DNA of 59,992 bases, taken from Lacicoccus qingdaonensis. GTDB lineage: Bacteria > Bacillota > Bacilli > Staphylococcales > Salinicoccaceae. Under the pieces are notes generated by a model. It did no database searches and had not been told where the DNA came from. It saw only the letters and a program-made list of their open reading frames with translations. Location: assembly GCF_900101075.1 (NCBI RefSeq), contig NZ_FNFY01000014.1:1-59992 (forward strand), given 5' to 3'. Made by a program: the position numbers and the translations under genes. Shown here piece by piece: positions 23,148 to 31,913 of this stretch (positions within the stretch are counted from its first letter, which is position 1; each line of letters begins with the position of its first letter).

Positions 23148-24254
23148 ATGAGTTATAGACAAATTGATACACCGGCATTATTGATCGACAACAAAATTTT
23201 AAATCGTAATATAGATGCCATGCAGCAATATGCAGATGAACATAAAGTGGATCTGCGTCCACATACTAAAACACATAAGATGGCGGAACTTGCGATAAAA
23301 CAGAAAAAGGCGGGGGCGTCCGGCATCACCGTCGCAAAGACCGGAGAAGCGGAAGTGATGGCTGAAGCGGGTATCGATGATATTTTCATTGCGAATCAGG
23401 TCATCGGCCGGGCCAAAGTGGAGCGTATCCGAAAGTTATCTGAATCCATCAATGTATCTTTCGGGGTGGACAGCATCTACAGTGTCAAAGAAATAGATGA
23501 AGTGTTCGAAGGGGCGGATAAAAAAGCAGAAGTGCTGATCGAGATTGAAGTCGGGGAGAAACGTTCGGGCATCATAGAAGAAGATGATTTCATCGAACTG
23601 CTCGATGCGGTTAAAGACAGCATGAATGTGCGTTTTAAGGGCGTATTCTCACATGACGGACATACTTATAAAGCGGCATCGGTTGATGAACTGAAAGCAC
23701 TGTATGATGAGAGTTCAACACGTACGCTGCACTTTGCAGATATCGCCCGTAATCATGGGATGGCATGCGAAGTGGTCAGTATCGGCTCAACACCGCCATT
23801 CGTTCTCGGTTTTGAGCTGCCGGAAGGCATCACAGAAATCCGGCCGGGGACTTATATATTGATGGATGGTTCCCAGGCAAATGTCATCGGCACGAATGAT
23901 ACATGTGCGGCAACCGTGCTCACGACAGTCATCAGCAAACCGACCAGTGAGCGTGTCATTACGGATGTCGGCGCCAAAGGGCTGACACAGCAGCATAGAA
24001 AAGTCGGATTGACTGCGACTGCAGGGCTCGGTAAAATTGCCGGATTCGACGATGTGCATATCGACGGGATGTTCGACGAGCATGCCATTATAAATAACCA
24101 GCAGTTCAGCGACCAGGTGGAAATAGGGGATAAAGTCGAAGTTATCATGAATCATATATGTCCTGTATCTAATTTATATGACAAAGCATATCTTGTTGAA
24201 AATAAAGAAGTGCTTGAAGAGATAGAAGTGGCGGCACGGGGAAAGTTACAATAG
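23148..24254 (+). CDS. PLP- and metal-dependent D-threonine aldolase / D-serine dehydratase-like enzyme
   Basis: 368 residues, fold-type III (alanine racemase-like barrel). The N-terminal RPHTKTHK carries the PLP-binding lysine (about residue 41). The C-terminal NHICPVSNLYD motif holds the metal-binding His and Cys of the DSD1 family. Expected reaction: cleavage of D-threonine or related D-3-hydroxy amino acids to glycine and aldehyde, or dehydration. GGGAGAG ribosome binding site. It is followed 25 bp later by a membrane-anchored hypothetical protein, probably in the same transcript. Confidence 0.85.
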   Translation: MSYRQIDTPALLIDNKILNRNIDAMQQYADEHKVDLRPHTKTHKMAELAIKQKKAGASGITVAKTGEAEVMAEAGIDDIFIANQVIGRAKVERIRKLSESINVSFGVDSIYSVKEIDEVFEGADKKAEVLIEIEVGEKRSGIIEEDDFIELLDAVKDSMNVRFKGVFSHDGHTYKAASVDELKALYDESSTRTLHFADIARNHGMACEVVSIGSTPPFVLGFELPEGITEIRPGTYILMDGSQANVIGTNDTCAATVLTTVISKPTSERVITDVGAKGLTQQHRKVGLTATAGLGKIAGFDDVHIDGMFDEHAIINNQQFSDQVEIGDKVEVIMNHICPVSNLYDKAYLVENKEVLEEIEVAARGKLQ

Positions 24255-24279
24255 TCTGTATAAAAGGAAGTTAATGACT

Positions 24280-24762
24280 ATGGATATTACAACAATCATT
24301 ATATTGACCGCACTGCTGCTTGCGGCCGGTATAATCATCCAGATGATGAGAGTGAATAAGAAATCGAAAGTAAAGATGGCAGTTAAAAACGAAAAAATCA
24401 TCACTGACGATTTTGACAATGAACAACTGCACAGTTTTACAATTTTTAATGAATCCGGACAATCTGTCGTCATTGATTCAATACAACTGTACTCAGACGG
24501 CAGGGAGATTTTCGATAATGGACATCATCCCGGTTTCAGAGCACCAAAAAAAGAGGGCGGCGATGTCGTGGATATCGACTCAAAACGCGTGCGTGATATC
24601 AGCGGACTCCTCAGTGCGAATTTTCTCGGCACGACTGTCGTAAAGCCTGGTGAGGAGATGACCTATTCATATTACCTCGATGCACCGCCTGATGAGATCA
24701 AACTTACAGTGAGAGAAAATGAAGACATCGATATCAATTTGAGTCCTGACTTTGGAATATGA
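24280..24762 (+). CDS. Hypothetical membrane-anchored protein
   Basis: 160 residues. One N-terminal transmembrane helix (about 2-20), a basic stretch, then a ~130-residue domain rich in beta-prone segments (SFTIFNESGQSVVIDSIQLY, TTVVKPGEEMTYSYYLDAP) that resembles small beta-sandwich domains. ATG at 24280 is better spaced from AGGAAG than the ATG at 24274. No family recognised. It sits immediately behind the D-threonine-aldolase-like gene. Confidence 0.6.
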   Translation: MDITTIIILTALLLAAGIIIQMMRVNKKSKVKMAVKNEKIITDDFDNEQLHSFTIFNESGQSVVIDSIQLYSDGREIFDNGHHPGFRAPKKEGGDVVDIDSKRVRDISGLLSANFLGTTVVKPGEEMTYSYYLDAPPDEIKLTVRENEDIDINLSPDFGI

Positions 24763-24785
24763 CCGGACTGTCATTCTGCACAATA

Positions 24786-24826
24786 AAAAAGGGCAGGGAC
24801 TTTATTACAAGTCTCTGTCCTTCACT
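24786..24826 (-). terminator. Terminator of the gene at 24830-25093
   Basis: On the minus strand AAGGACAGAGACTT-loop-AAGTCCCTGCCCTT is followed by TTTTTATT. The stem also lies downstream of the convergent plus-strand gene. Confidence 0.75.
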
Positions 24827-24829
24827 GTT

Positions 24830-25093
24830 TCAGAGTCTGTTATATAAGCTTTGCAACAGTTCTTCACTGTATTCAAGATAACATTCAGATTCCATTTCAT
24901 CTTTTCCGTCTTTGCTTAATTCAAGTTTAATTATCTTTTCATCATTATCAAAGAATGGCACTGACTGTTCAGCATATTCTTCGGTCAATTTATCATACAA
25001 TTCATGGGCTTGTCCGACATCTTGAAATGAGTGGTTTTTTACGATAACTTCTTCTTCAGATGCATTAATAGTTTTAAGATTAATATCTAACAT
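24830..25093 (-). CDS. Hypothetical acidic cytosolic protein
   Basis: 87 residues, strongly acidic, no signal or membrane segment; contains repeated short helical stretches (SYNRL end, YLEYSEELLQSLY). The ATG at 25093 has GGAGG eight bases before it. No family recognised. Confidence 0.6.
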   Translation of the reverse strand: MLDINLKTINASEEEVIVKNHSFQDVGQAHELYDKLTEEYAEQSVPFFDNDEKIIKLELSKDGKDEMESECYLEYSEELLQSLYNRL

Positions 25094-25167
25094 ATTTACC
25101 CCTCCATTTAGGTCTAAACATATTATAACAGGAGACATGGGAGAAAAAGCAAGCAGAATGGTAACGT

Positions 25168-25200
25168 AAAAAGGTCCGGATGTTAGAACCCGGACCCAGA
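25168..25200 (-). terminator. Terminator of the DUF5067-like lipoprotein gene
   Basis: GGTCCGG-loop-CCGGACC followed by TTTTTACG on the minus strand. Confidence 0.8.
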
Positions 25201-25218
25201 TCTGTACCTATAATAAGA

Positions 25219-25986
25219 TTATTCTTCAGATTCCTCTTCGTCTTCTTCCTCTTCATCATCTGCTGCTTCGTCGCCGCCTTCGAGCTCGATTGTTTCGTTA
25301 AGCTCTTCATCGTTCCGGCTTTGCAGCACTGTTTCGAGGGAAGTGTCGACCGGGCCGTACGCAACCAGAGCGGTTGCAGAGTCACCGGGTTCAACCAGTT
25401 CTACAGACTGCGCTGCCAGGTCGGCACTTTCGTGATCGTCAGGCAGGTCCATAGTCAGGTTTTCCAGAGTGCTTTCACCGGTTTCAGCCATCTGTCTCAC
25501 TGCAAGGTCAAGACCGAATGCTTCCTCGGGTGAAGTTGGAACGTCACTGTTATTGGTAAATTCATATTCAACCAATACGAGTTCTGTAGGTTCCGCTTCT
25601 TCTTCCTCCTCTTCCTCTTCTTCTGCCTCTTCCTCAGCTTCTTCCGGTTCTAAAGTGTACTGTTCGAATGAAGCAAATGTGAAGTCACCATATTCGCCTG
25701 AATATGTAATTTCCCCATCGCCGCTTTCTTCATCAGCACTTTCATCATCAGTGCCTTCTTCTTCCTCTTCTTCATCATCGGCACTGCTGTCATCTTCTGT
25801 ATCAGTATCTTCTGTTGTGTCTTCTTCCTCTTCATCATCTGCTGCATCATCAGCAGCACCGTCATCAGTTTCTTCTGTTGCGGTATCATCTGTTTCTTCT
25901 TCGGTAGCAGTGTCGTCCCCGTTACACGCTCCAAGAATCAGAACTGTAGAAAGTCCGCCTGCAAGTAAATATTTCTTTAAACTCAT
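25219..25986 (-). CDS. Acidic lipoprotein with DUF5067-like domain
   Basis: 255 residues. The signal peptide KKYLLAGGLSTVLILGAC matches those of the small lipoproteins in this window. About 80 residues of Asp/Glu/Thr low complexity follow. Then comes a domain from about residue 90 (EYGDFTFASFEQYTL ... VLVEYEFTNNSDVPTSPEEAFGLDL) in the style of DUF5067/DUF4352 immunoglobulin-like domains, split by a poly-Glu insert at about 118-130. The end is again poly-acidic. It would be anchored outside the membrane. The large antisense serine-rich frame is only the mirror of the acidic codons. Function unknown. Confidence 0.75.
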   Translation of the reverse strand: MSLKKYLLAGGLSTVLILGACNGDDTATEEETDDTATEETDDGAADDAADDEEEEDTTEDTDTEDDSSADDEEEEEEGTDDESADEESGDGEITYSGEYGDFTFASFEQYTLEPEEAEEEAEEEEEEEEEAEPTELVLVEYEFTNNSDVPTSPEEAFGLDLAVRQMAETGESTLENLTMDLPDDHESADLAAQSVELVEPGDSATALVAYGPVDTSLETVLQSRNDEELNETIELEGGDEAADDEEEEDEEESEE

Positions 25987-26154
25987 TTCTAGTTCCCCCT
26001 AATTATATAGATACATCACAATTATAATAATATTTTGACAAATAATCAATTTTTATTTCGAAATTTGAAGTAAAAAGAATGATTTTTCTACATTTTTTCT
26101 TATCTGCACCAAAATATTCCTTTTTAATATGAAGAAACCATATGATTTGTTACA

Positions 26155-26186
26155 TTAAAAAGAACTCTCTGTCTGTCAGAGAGTTC
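26155..26186 (-). terminator. Terminator of menA
   Basis: 10-bp perfect stem GAACTCTCTG/CAGAGAGTTC with a five-base loop, T-run on the minus strand. Confidence 0.8.
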
Positions 26187-26191
26187 AATAA

Positions 26192-27115
26192 TCAGATGCC
26201 TGTCATGCCATATATGAGAAGTCCTATGGATAAGAGCATGCCGAACATTGTATTCAGTTTCCCCATGGAAGCCATGGCCGGGATCAACTCTATCGGTGTA
26301 TCTCCTTTTTTCCATTTCACCACTGTCTTAAAAGCGACAGGTGCCGATAACAGCGGCAGCAGCAGAAAGATGGAACCGATGGATTCAAAAAATGTAATCC
26401 ATATTAAAAATAGATAGCAGAACAAGAGCAGAACTGCAGATGTAATGACTGCTAAGGGTTTGCCGACCATGATGACGAAAGTTTTTCGTCCGCTCTGTCT
26501 GTCTTTTTCCCGGTCGCGTATATTATTGGCCATGTTGAGCAGTCCGATCGTTATAGCAACCGGTATGGACATGAGCAGCGGGAAATAGTGCAGTGTACCC
26601 GTATGGATGAAAAATGTGATCATGATGATGACGGTACCCATGAAAAAGCCTGCAAACACTTCGCCGAAAGGTGTCCATGAGATCGGAAACGGTCCGCCGG
26701 TATATAAATAGCCGACTGCCATTGATATAATCCCTATGAGGAGTATCCACAGCGATGAGTTGAATGCTATATATAATCCAATCAGTGCGGCAATGACATA
26801 AAACGTGACTGCAAAATTAAACACGGACTGCGGTGACATGCCGTTCCGCACGATTGCTCCGGCGATTCCGACCGAGTCATGGGTGTCGAGTCCTCTTTTG
26901 TAATCAAAATATTCATTGAACATGTTTGTCGCCGACTGGATTAGCAGTGTGGCGATCAGCATGGCGATGAACATATCCCACCGTATCGGTGCAAACAGCA
27001 GCACACTGAACGTCCCGACAAGTACAGGGACGAAACTTGCAGTCAAAGTATGGGGTCTGGTTAAGCTGATATATTTTTTAAAGCCTGAATGAGTATCTGG
27101 ACCTTGCACAATCAT
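26192..27115 (-). CDS. menA: 1,4-dihydroxy-2-naphthoate polyprenyltransferase
   Basis: 307-residue UbiA-family integral membrane prenyltransferase with about eight to nine helices. The first aspartate-rich motif is NMFNEYFDYKRGLDTHD (about 64-80) and the second NMANNIRDREKDRQSGRKT (about 195-213); these bind the Mg-diphosphate of the isoprenoid donor. It joins DHNA to a polyprenyl chain to form demethylmenaquinone. It is divergent from menF with about 130 bp between the start codons, as in staphylococci. Confidence 0.93.
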   Translation of the reverse strand: MIVQGPDTHSGFKKYISLTRPHTLTASFVPVLVGTFSVLLFAPIRWDMFIAMLIATLLIQSATNMFNEYFDYKRGLDTHDSVGIAGAIVRNGMSPQSVFNFAVTFYVIAALIGLYIAFNSSLWILLIGIISMAVGYLYTGGPFPISWTPFGEVFAGFFMGTVIIMITFFIHTGTLHYFPLLMSIPVAITIGLLNMANNIRDREKDRQSGRKTFVIMVGKPLAVITSAVLLLFCYLFLIWITFFESIGSIFLLLPLLSAPVAFKTVVKWKKGDTPIELIPAMASMGKLNTMFGMLLSIGLLIYGMTGI

Positions 27116-27242
27116 CTTCCTTTAACTTTATATTGACTCATCAATTTTATCATATTTGTATAGGGAATTGATAACTCAAGATACACAGTATAGCGAATAA
27201 ATGATAAAATATGACTATCTATGTAGAAAGAAGTGTAAAACA

Positions 27243-28604
27243 ATGAGTTTGACAGAATATCAAGATACAGTCGATGAAGTCATCATCGATTCTGATAAAG
27301 AATACATAACACTACATATACCGATCGGTGAATATGATCTCAGTCACGCACAGATATTCACTTATTTTAAGGATTATCTTGGAGAACGCTACTGGTTTCA
27401 GTCAAAGGATAATAAATTTGATAATGTCGGTATTGGATACAGGGCCAGTATTTCCCGTGACCGGTTCAAAGTGAAACGGTTGAGCGAAGAGAAGAAAAAG
27501 CTGTTTGACAGTATTCAGATGGTGTCACTGACAGAAGACTTGTCTTCCCGTCTGAGCCTGTTCGGCGGTGTGAAGTTCGATGATAAGGATACCACTGACG
27601 AATGGTCCGATTTTTCAATGGCTGAATTCCATCTGCCTGTATTTCAGTTTGACCTCATCAGGCAGGAGCTGTTCTATACCCTCCCTCAAAATACACAAAA
27701 GTTATCAGAGGCATTTGAAGAGCTGCAGGAAACACTCAGTGAATTGTCAGAAACAGAACCTGATACGTATGAAGGGGCAGAGGTCAATATCATCAAGGAT
27801 ATTTTCCCTGACGAATGGAAAAAGCTTGTGGATGAAGCAGTGGAAGTGCTGGATGATGAAACTTTCATGAAAGTTGTGCTTGCAAGACAGCGTCTGATTA
27901 CATTCAAAAACTCACTGGATCCTCTATATCTGATTGAGCGCCTGAAAGACGAAACAGGCACTTATACGATCTACTATGAAAAGGACAGCAGTGCCTTCAT
28001 TTCCAAATCGCCCGAGCGGCTGTTCGAAATCAAGGATGATTATTTGTGGACGAATGCCATTGCGGGGTCTGCTCCGCGTACATTGGACGAAGCGGAGAAT
28101 GAATATCAGCAGGATTTCCTTCTGAATGATGAGAAGAACCGTTATGAACATGAACTGGTCAGGCAGTCGATAGTGGAAGACCTGAAACCATACAGTTCAG
28201 TCATCAAATATGATGATGTGCCTGAAATTCTGCAGAACAAGTATATTTACCATCTGCATACTCCGATTGAAATGAGATTGAATGATGATATAGAGATTTT
28301 TGAGATATTGAAGGCAATCCATCCGACGCCGGCGGTCGGCGGACTGCCGAAACAAATTGCGAAAAATTATATTAAAGAGCAGGAATACGGTACGCGAGGG
28401 CTCTATGCTGCGCCGATCGGACTTATTCACGAGAACAATGATTCGGAGTTTGTCGTCAGTCTCCGTTCGATGCTGCTGTCGAGAACGAGCGCAACATTGT
28501 TTGCGGGCTGCGGCATCGTCAAAGGGTCTTCCGCCGATAAGGAATTTTTGGAGACGGATGTCAAATTCACACCAATGATGAATGTACTGGAGGTGGAAGC
28601 GTGA
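27243..28604 (+). CDS. menF: Isochorismate synthase
   Basis: 453-residue chorismate-utilising enzyme that converts chorismate to isochorismate, the entry step of menaquinone synthesis. The C-terminal catalytic domain (about 190-450) shows SPERLFEI, AIAGSAPRT, HPTPAVGGLPK and FAGCGIVKGSSADKE. The ATG at 27243 with an AGAAGTG-type site is preferred to the upstream ATG at 27201. Its TGA overlaps the GTG start of menD by four bases, so the two are translationally coupled. Confidence 0.93.
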   Translation: MSLTEYQDTVDEVIIDSDKEYITLHIPIGEYDLSHAQIFTYFKDYLGERYWFQSKDNKFDNVGIGYRASISRDRFKVKRLSEEKKKLFDSIQMVSLTEDLSSRLSLFGGVKFDDKDTTDEWSDFSMAEFHLPVFQFDLIRQELFYTLPQNTQKLSEAFEELQETLSELSETEPDTYEGAEVNIIKDIFPDEWKKLVDEAVEVLDDETFMKVVLARQRLITFKNSLDPLYLIERLKDETGTYTIYYEKDSSAFISKSPERLFEIKDDYLWTNAIAGSAPRTLDEAENEYQQDFLLNDEKNRYEHELVRQSIVEDLKPYSSVIKYDDVPEILQNKYIYHLHTPIEMRLNDDIEIFEILKAIHPTPAVGGLPKQIAKNYIKEQEYGTRGLYAAPIGLIHENNDSEFVVSLRSMLLSRTSATLFAGCGIVKGSSADKEFLETDVKFTPMMNVLEVEA

Positions 28605-30262
28605 ATCATCAAGAAGCGCTGACAATTCAAGTATTCACTCTGATGGACAGCCTGTATGAAAGAGGCATGGACGAAGTGGTCATTTCACCGGGCTCGAGAT
28701 CGACACCGCTGGCACTCGCTGCTGAAATCCATCCGCATATAAAAACATACGTCCATCCCGATGAGAGGAGCGCTGCTTTCTTTGGCCTCGGATTGAGCAA
28801 GAAGGATAAAAAGCCGGTGGGGCTCATATGCACTTCCGGCACGGCAGCGGCAAATTATACACCTGCAGTGGCAGAAGCCGGCCTGAGCCATATCCCTTTG
28901 GTGATAATGACTTCAGACAGACCTTCGGAACTCAGGAACGTCGGTGCGCCCCAGGCGATAGACCAGGGGAACATGTACCGGAATTACGTTTCATATTACA
29001 CCGAACTGCCGGTTGCTGAAGGCACCCAGGACTATACCGGGCTCATCGCTGCGAAAGTGAAGCAGGCCGGCCAGTACTTCATCGGTACAAGTCTCGGTCC
29101 GGTCCATTTCAATATACCGATCCGGGAACCGTTGATGCCGGACTTGTCACGGACGGATTTATTCACAAGAAAAAGAATTGAAGTCAAGGCGGGAACAATC
29201 CATTACGATGTCCAGCCGGTTGACGGCAGTATACTGGTCATTCTGGGACAGACGGATGCCTCTTTGGATCATCTGGAAGACCTGTTCAGCCAGCCGAATG
29301 TCATCACAGTAGCGGACCCGAGGCAGCACAGCCGCATCAACAGTGAAAATGTGGTGACGGCCCACGATCTGATTTTTTCAAGCCTGACTGATGACCAGCA
29401 GGATTTCATCAATCGGAATCTTGACTGCATCATCCGGGTCGGTGAGCCGGTGACGTCCAAACTGACGAACCGATTTTTAGGCAATTCACCGGTCAGACAG
29501 ATACTGCTCAGTGAATTCGAATTAATCAAAACGTTCCCCGTCCCGCCGGATGAGACATATGTAGGTGACATCGCTGAGACTTTGAAAGACTTGATCGGCA
29601 GCGGGGAACAACCGCAATTGAAAAACTGGTTCATCACACTGGACAGATCAGTCAGAAAGTATATAGACAGCAATATGGAAGCATACAGTGACGAAGGCCG
29701 CTTCATGTATGAAGTGCTCAGACGTTCGGAAGATGACATCATATTTGCATCCAGCAGCATGCCGATTCGTGACGTCGAGCGTTATGACACAAGACTTGAA
29801 AAAAGAGTGTATGCGAACCGCGGCGCCAACGGTATAGACGGTGTCGTCTCCACTGCGATCGCCATGGCGGCAAAAGACAAAGTGACGCTTGTGATCGGGG
29901 ATATTGCACTCTATCATGATATGAACGGTCTGATCATGTCCAAGCTGAATGATATCGACATCAATATCGTCGTCTTCAATAATGACGGCGGGGGAATCTT
30001 CAACTTCCTGCCGCAGTATGAAAATAAAGATCATTTTGAAAGGCTGTTCGGCACACCGCTTGATCTGGATTTCGAATACAGTGCGAAACTTTACGACTTC
30101 AGTTATACAAAAATAGAATCGCTGGATGATATGGACGGTTTTGAAATGCCTGCTTCAGGGAGAAACCTCATAGAAATAGTCACAGACCGGACGGACAACC
30201 TGGAATCACATCAGAAGCTGAAGTCGGAAATTGCACAGCTGGTGAAACGTTTTGACACTTGA
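28601..30262 (+). CDS. menD: 2-succinyl-5-enolpyruvyl-6-hydroxy-3-cyclohexene-1-carboxylate synthase
   Basis: 553-residue thiamine-diphosphate enzyme. The N-terminal pyrimidine-binding domain carries ISPGSRSTPLALAA (about 25-38) and GTAAANYTPAV; the C-terminal cofactor domain has GDIALYHDMNGL and VVFNNDGGGIFNFLP, the diphosphate/Mg site. It adds succinic semialdehyde (from 2-oxoglutarate) to isochorismate. GTG start with GGAGGTGG upstream, overlapping the menF stop. Confidence 0.94.
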   Translation: MNHQEALTIQVFTLMDSLYERGMDEVVISPGSRSTPLALAAEIHPHIKTYVHPDERSAAFFGLGLSKKDKKPVGLICTSGTAAANYTPAVAEAGLSHIPLVIMTSDRPSELRNVGAPQAIDQGNMYRNYVSYYTELPVAEGTQDYTGLIAAKVKQAGQYFIGTSLGPVHFNIPIREPLMPDLSRTDLFTRKRIEVKAGTIHYDVQPVDGSILVILGQTDASLDHLEDLFSQPNVITVADPRQHSRINSENVVTAHDLIFSSLTDDQQDFINRNLDCIIRVGEPVTSKLTNRFLGNSPVRQILLSEFELIKTFPVPPDETYVGDIAETLKDLIGSGEQPQLKNWFITLDRSVRKYIDSNMEAYSDEGRFMYEVLRRSEDDIIFASSSMPIRDVERYDTRLEKRVYANRGANGIDGVVSTAIAMAAKDKVTLVIGDIALYHDMNGLIMSKLNDIDINIVVFNNDGGGIFNFLPQYENKDHFERLFGTPLDLDFEYSAKLYDFSYTKIESLDDMDGFEMPASGRNLIEIVTDRTDNLESHQKLKSEIAQLVKRFDT

Positions 30263-30263
30263 T

Positions 30264-31037
30264 ATGCACTTTTATTTTGAAGATGACAATCATTCAGAAA
30301 CCGTGCTGCTGCTGCACGGCTTCATGTCCGATTTAGAAAGCATGAAAAGTATCGGTGAAAATTTAAGCGATGAGTATAACCTGCTCTATGTTGATCTGCC
30401 GGGTTTCGGAGGATCTGGGAGCGTCAGGCATGATTACGATATGGAAGATGTTTCACATGGTATAAGTGAGATACTGGACAGTCTGCATCTGGATAAAGTG
30501 CATGTCATTGGCTATTCCATGGGCGGCAGGACAGCCTTGTCATTCGGCGTCCTCTATCCTGAAAAAGTTCATTCGTTAATACTTGAAAGTGCTTCGCCGG
30601 GCCTTGCGGACAAAGAAGAAAAAGCGCAGCGCCTGGAAATTGACCGGAAGCGGGCAAGGAAAATCACGGAAGACTATCAGAAATTCCTCGACGACTGGGA
30701 AGGTATGGGTTTATTTAAAAGCCAGCAACATCTGTCAGAGGAAGTTTTCAAGGCGCAGCGCTCAATGCGGGAGAGACAGCAGCCAAAAGAAGTGGCGGAC
30801 AGCCTGCTTAAATACGGCACCGGTGTGCAGCCGTCGTACTGGTCACGGCTTGAAAACCTTAAAATGCCGGTACTTCTGATCACCGGTTCGGACGATCGGA
30901 AATTTGTGGCTGTCAATAAAAAGATGGCAGAATCTATAGAAAAGGTGAGATTGGAAACAGTCGGAGGCGCCGGGCATAATATTCATTTAGAATCGGCAGA
31001 AAAGTTTGATACAATAATAACAGAGTTCTTAAAATAG
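30264..31037 (+). CDS. menH: SHCHC synthase, alpha/beta-hydrolase fold
   Basis: 257 residues (261 if the TTG at 30252 is used). The oxyanion motif LLLHGFMSD is near the N-terminus, the nucleophile is the serine in GYSMGG (about residue 80), and the late histidine is in GAGHNIHLE. It eliminates pyruvate from SEPHCHC to form SHCHC. The ATG one base after the menD stop suggests reinitiation; the TTG has a GGTGA-type site and overlaps menD. Third gene of the men operon. Confidence 0.88.
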   Translation: MHFYFEDDNHSETVLLLHGFMSDLESMKSIGENLSDEYNLLYVDLPGFGGSGSVRHDYDMEDVSHGISEILDSLHLDKVHVIGYSMGGRTALSFGVLYPEKVHSLILESASPGLADKEEKAQRLEIDRKRARKITEDYQKFLDDWEGMGLFKSQQHLSEEVFKAQRSMRERQQPKEVADSLLKYGTGVQPSYWSRLENLKMPVLLITGSDDRKFVAVNKKMAESIEKVRLETVGGAGHNIHLESAEKFDTIITEFLK

Positions 31038-31051
31038 GAGGCAGGCTAATT

Positions 31052-31870
31052 ATGGCTAGAGAGTGGGAAACACTTAAAGAATACAAAGAAATCAAGTACG
31101 AATATTACAACGGTATCGGCAAGATTACAATCAACCGCCCCGAAGTGAGAAATGCATTTACACCGCGTACGGTGTCAGAGATGATAGACGCATTCACGCG
31201 CGCGCGTGATAATCAGGATATCAACGTCATCGTATTGACGGGTGAAGGCGACCTGGCGTTCTGTTCCGGCGGCGACCAGTCGGTCCGCGGACACGGCGGC
31301 TATGTCGGCGACGATGATATTCCAAGATTGAACGTACTGGATCTTCAGCGTCTGATCCGTGTCATCCCTAAACCTGTTGTTGCAATGGTAGCGGGCTATG
31401 CAATCGGAGGCGGTCATGTACTGCACGTCGTGTGTGATCTGACTATCGCTGCGGACAACGCAAGATTCGGCCAGACAGGTCCTAAAGTCGGCTCATTCGA
31501 CGCAGGATACGGTTCAGGATACCTTGCACGCATCGTCGGTCACAAAAAAGCGCGTGAAATCTGGTATTTATGCCGTCAGTATAATGCGGATGAAGCACTG
31601 GACATGGGCCTTGTGAACACGGTTGTACCGCTGGATAGACTGGAAGATGAAACAATCAAATGGTGTGAGGAAATGATGGAACACTCACCGACGGCGCTCC
31701 GCTTCCTGAAAGCTGCGATGAATGCTGATACGGACGGGCTTGCAGGACTCCAGCAGATGGCAGGGGACGCGACACTTCTTTACTATACGACAGACGAAGC
31801 GAAAGAAGGCCGTGACGCATTCAAAGAGAAAAGGAAACCGGATTTCGATCAATTCCCGAAATTCCCATAA
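31052..31870 (+). CDS. menB: 1,4-dihydroxy-2-naphthoyl-CoA synthase
   Basis: 272-residue crotonase-fold enzyme cyclising o-succinylbenzoyl-CoA. Visible motifs: [25 protein letters not shown] (active-site loop), [17 protein letters not shown] (oxyanion), [26 protein letters not shown] precedes the ATG. The MenB-type pattern with DQxVRG separates it from ordinary enoyl-CoA hydratases. An intrinsic terminator follows at 31874-31901. Confidence 0.95.
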   Translation: MAREWETLKEYKEIKYEYYNGIGKITINRPEVRNAFTPRTVSEMIDAFTRARDNQDINVIVLTGEGDLAFCSGGDQSVRGHGGYVGDDDIPRLNVLDLQRLIRVIPKPVVAMVAGYAIGGGHVLHVVCDLTIAADNARFGQTGPKVGSFDAGYGSGYLARIVGHKKAREIWYLCRQYNADEALDMGLVNTVVPLDRLEDETIKWCEEMMEHSPTALRFLKAAMNADTDGLAGLQQMAGDATLLYYTTDEAKEGRDAFKEKRKPDFDQFPKFP

Positions 31871-31873
31871 TAT

Positions 31874-31901
31874 CAAACCCATCTTACGGATGGGTTTTTT
31901 T
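31874..31901 (+). terminator. Terminator between menB and menE
   Basis: AAACCCATC-TTAC-GGATGGGTTT followed by TTTT. MenE starts only 13 bp further on, so menE depends on read-through or has its own promoter in this short gap. Confidence 0.75.
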
Positions 31902-31913
31902 GAGGTGTAGGAC

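Noticed and set aside
25469-26002. 177-codon serine-rich plus-strand ORF
   Set aside because: It is the exact antisense of the Glu/Asp-rich lipoprotein gene; poly-Ser results from reading GAA/GAT codons backwards. It has no ribosome binding site, and the minus-strand frame has a signal peptide and lipobox.
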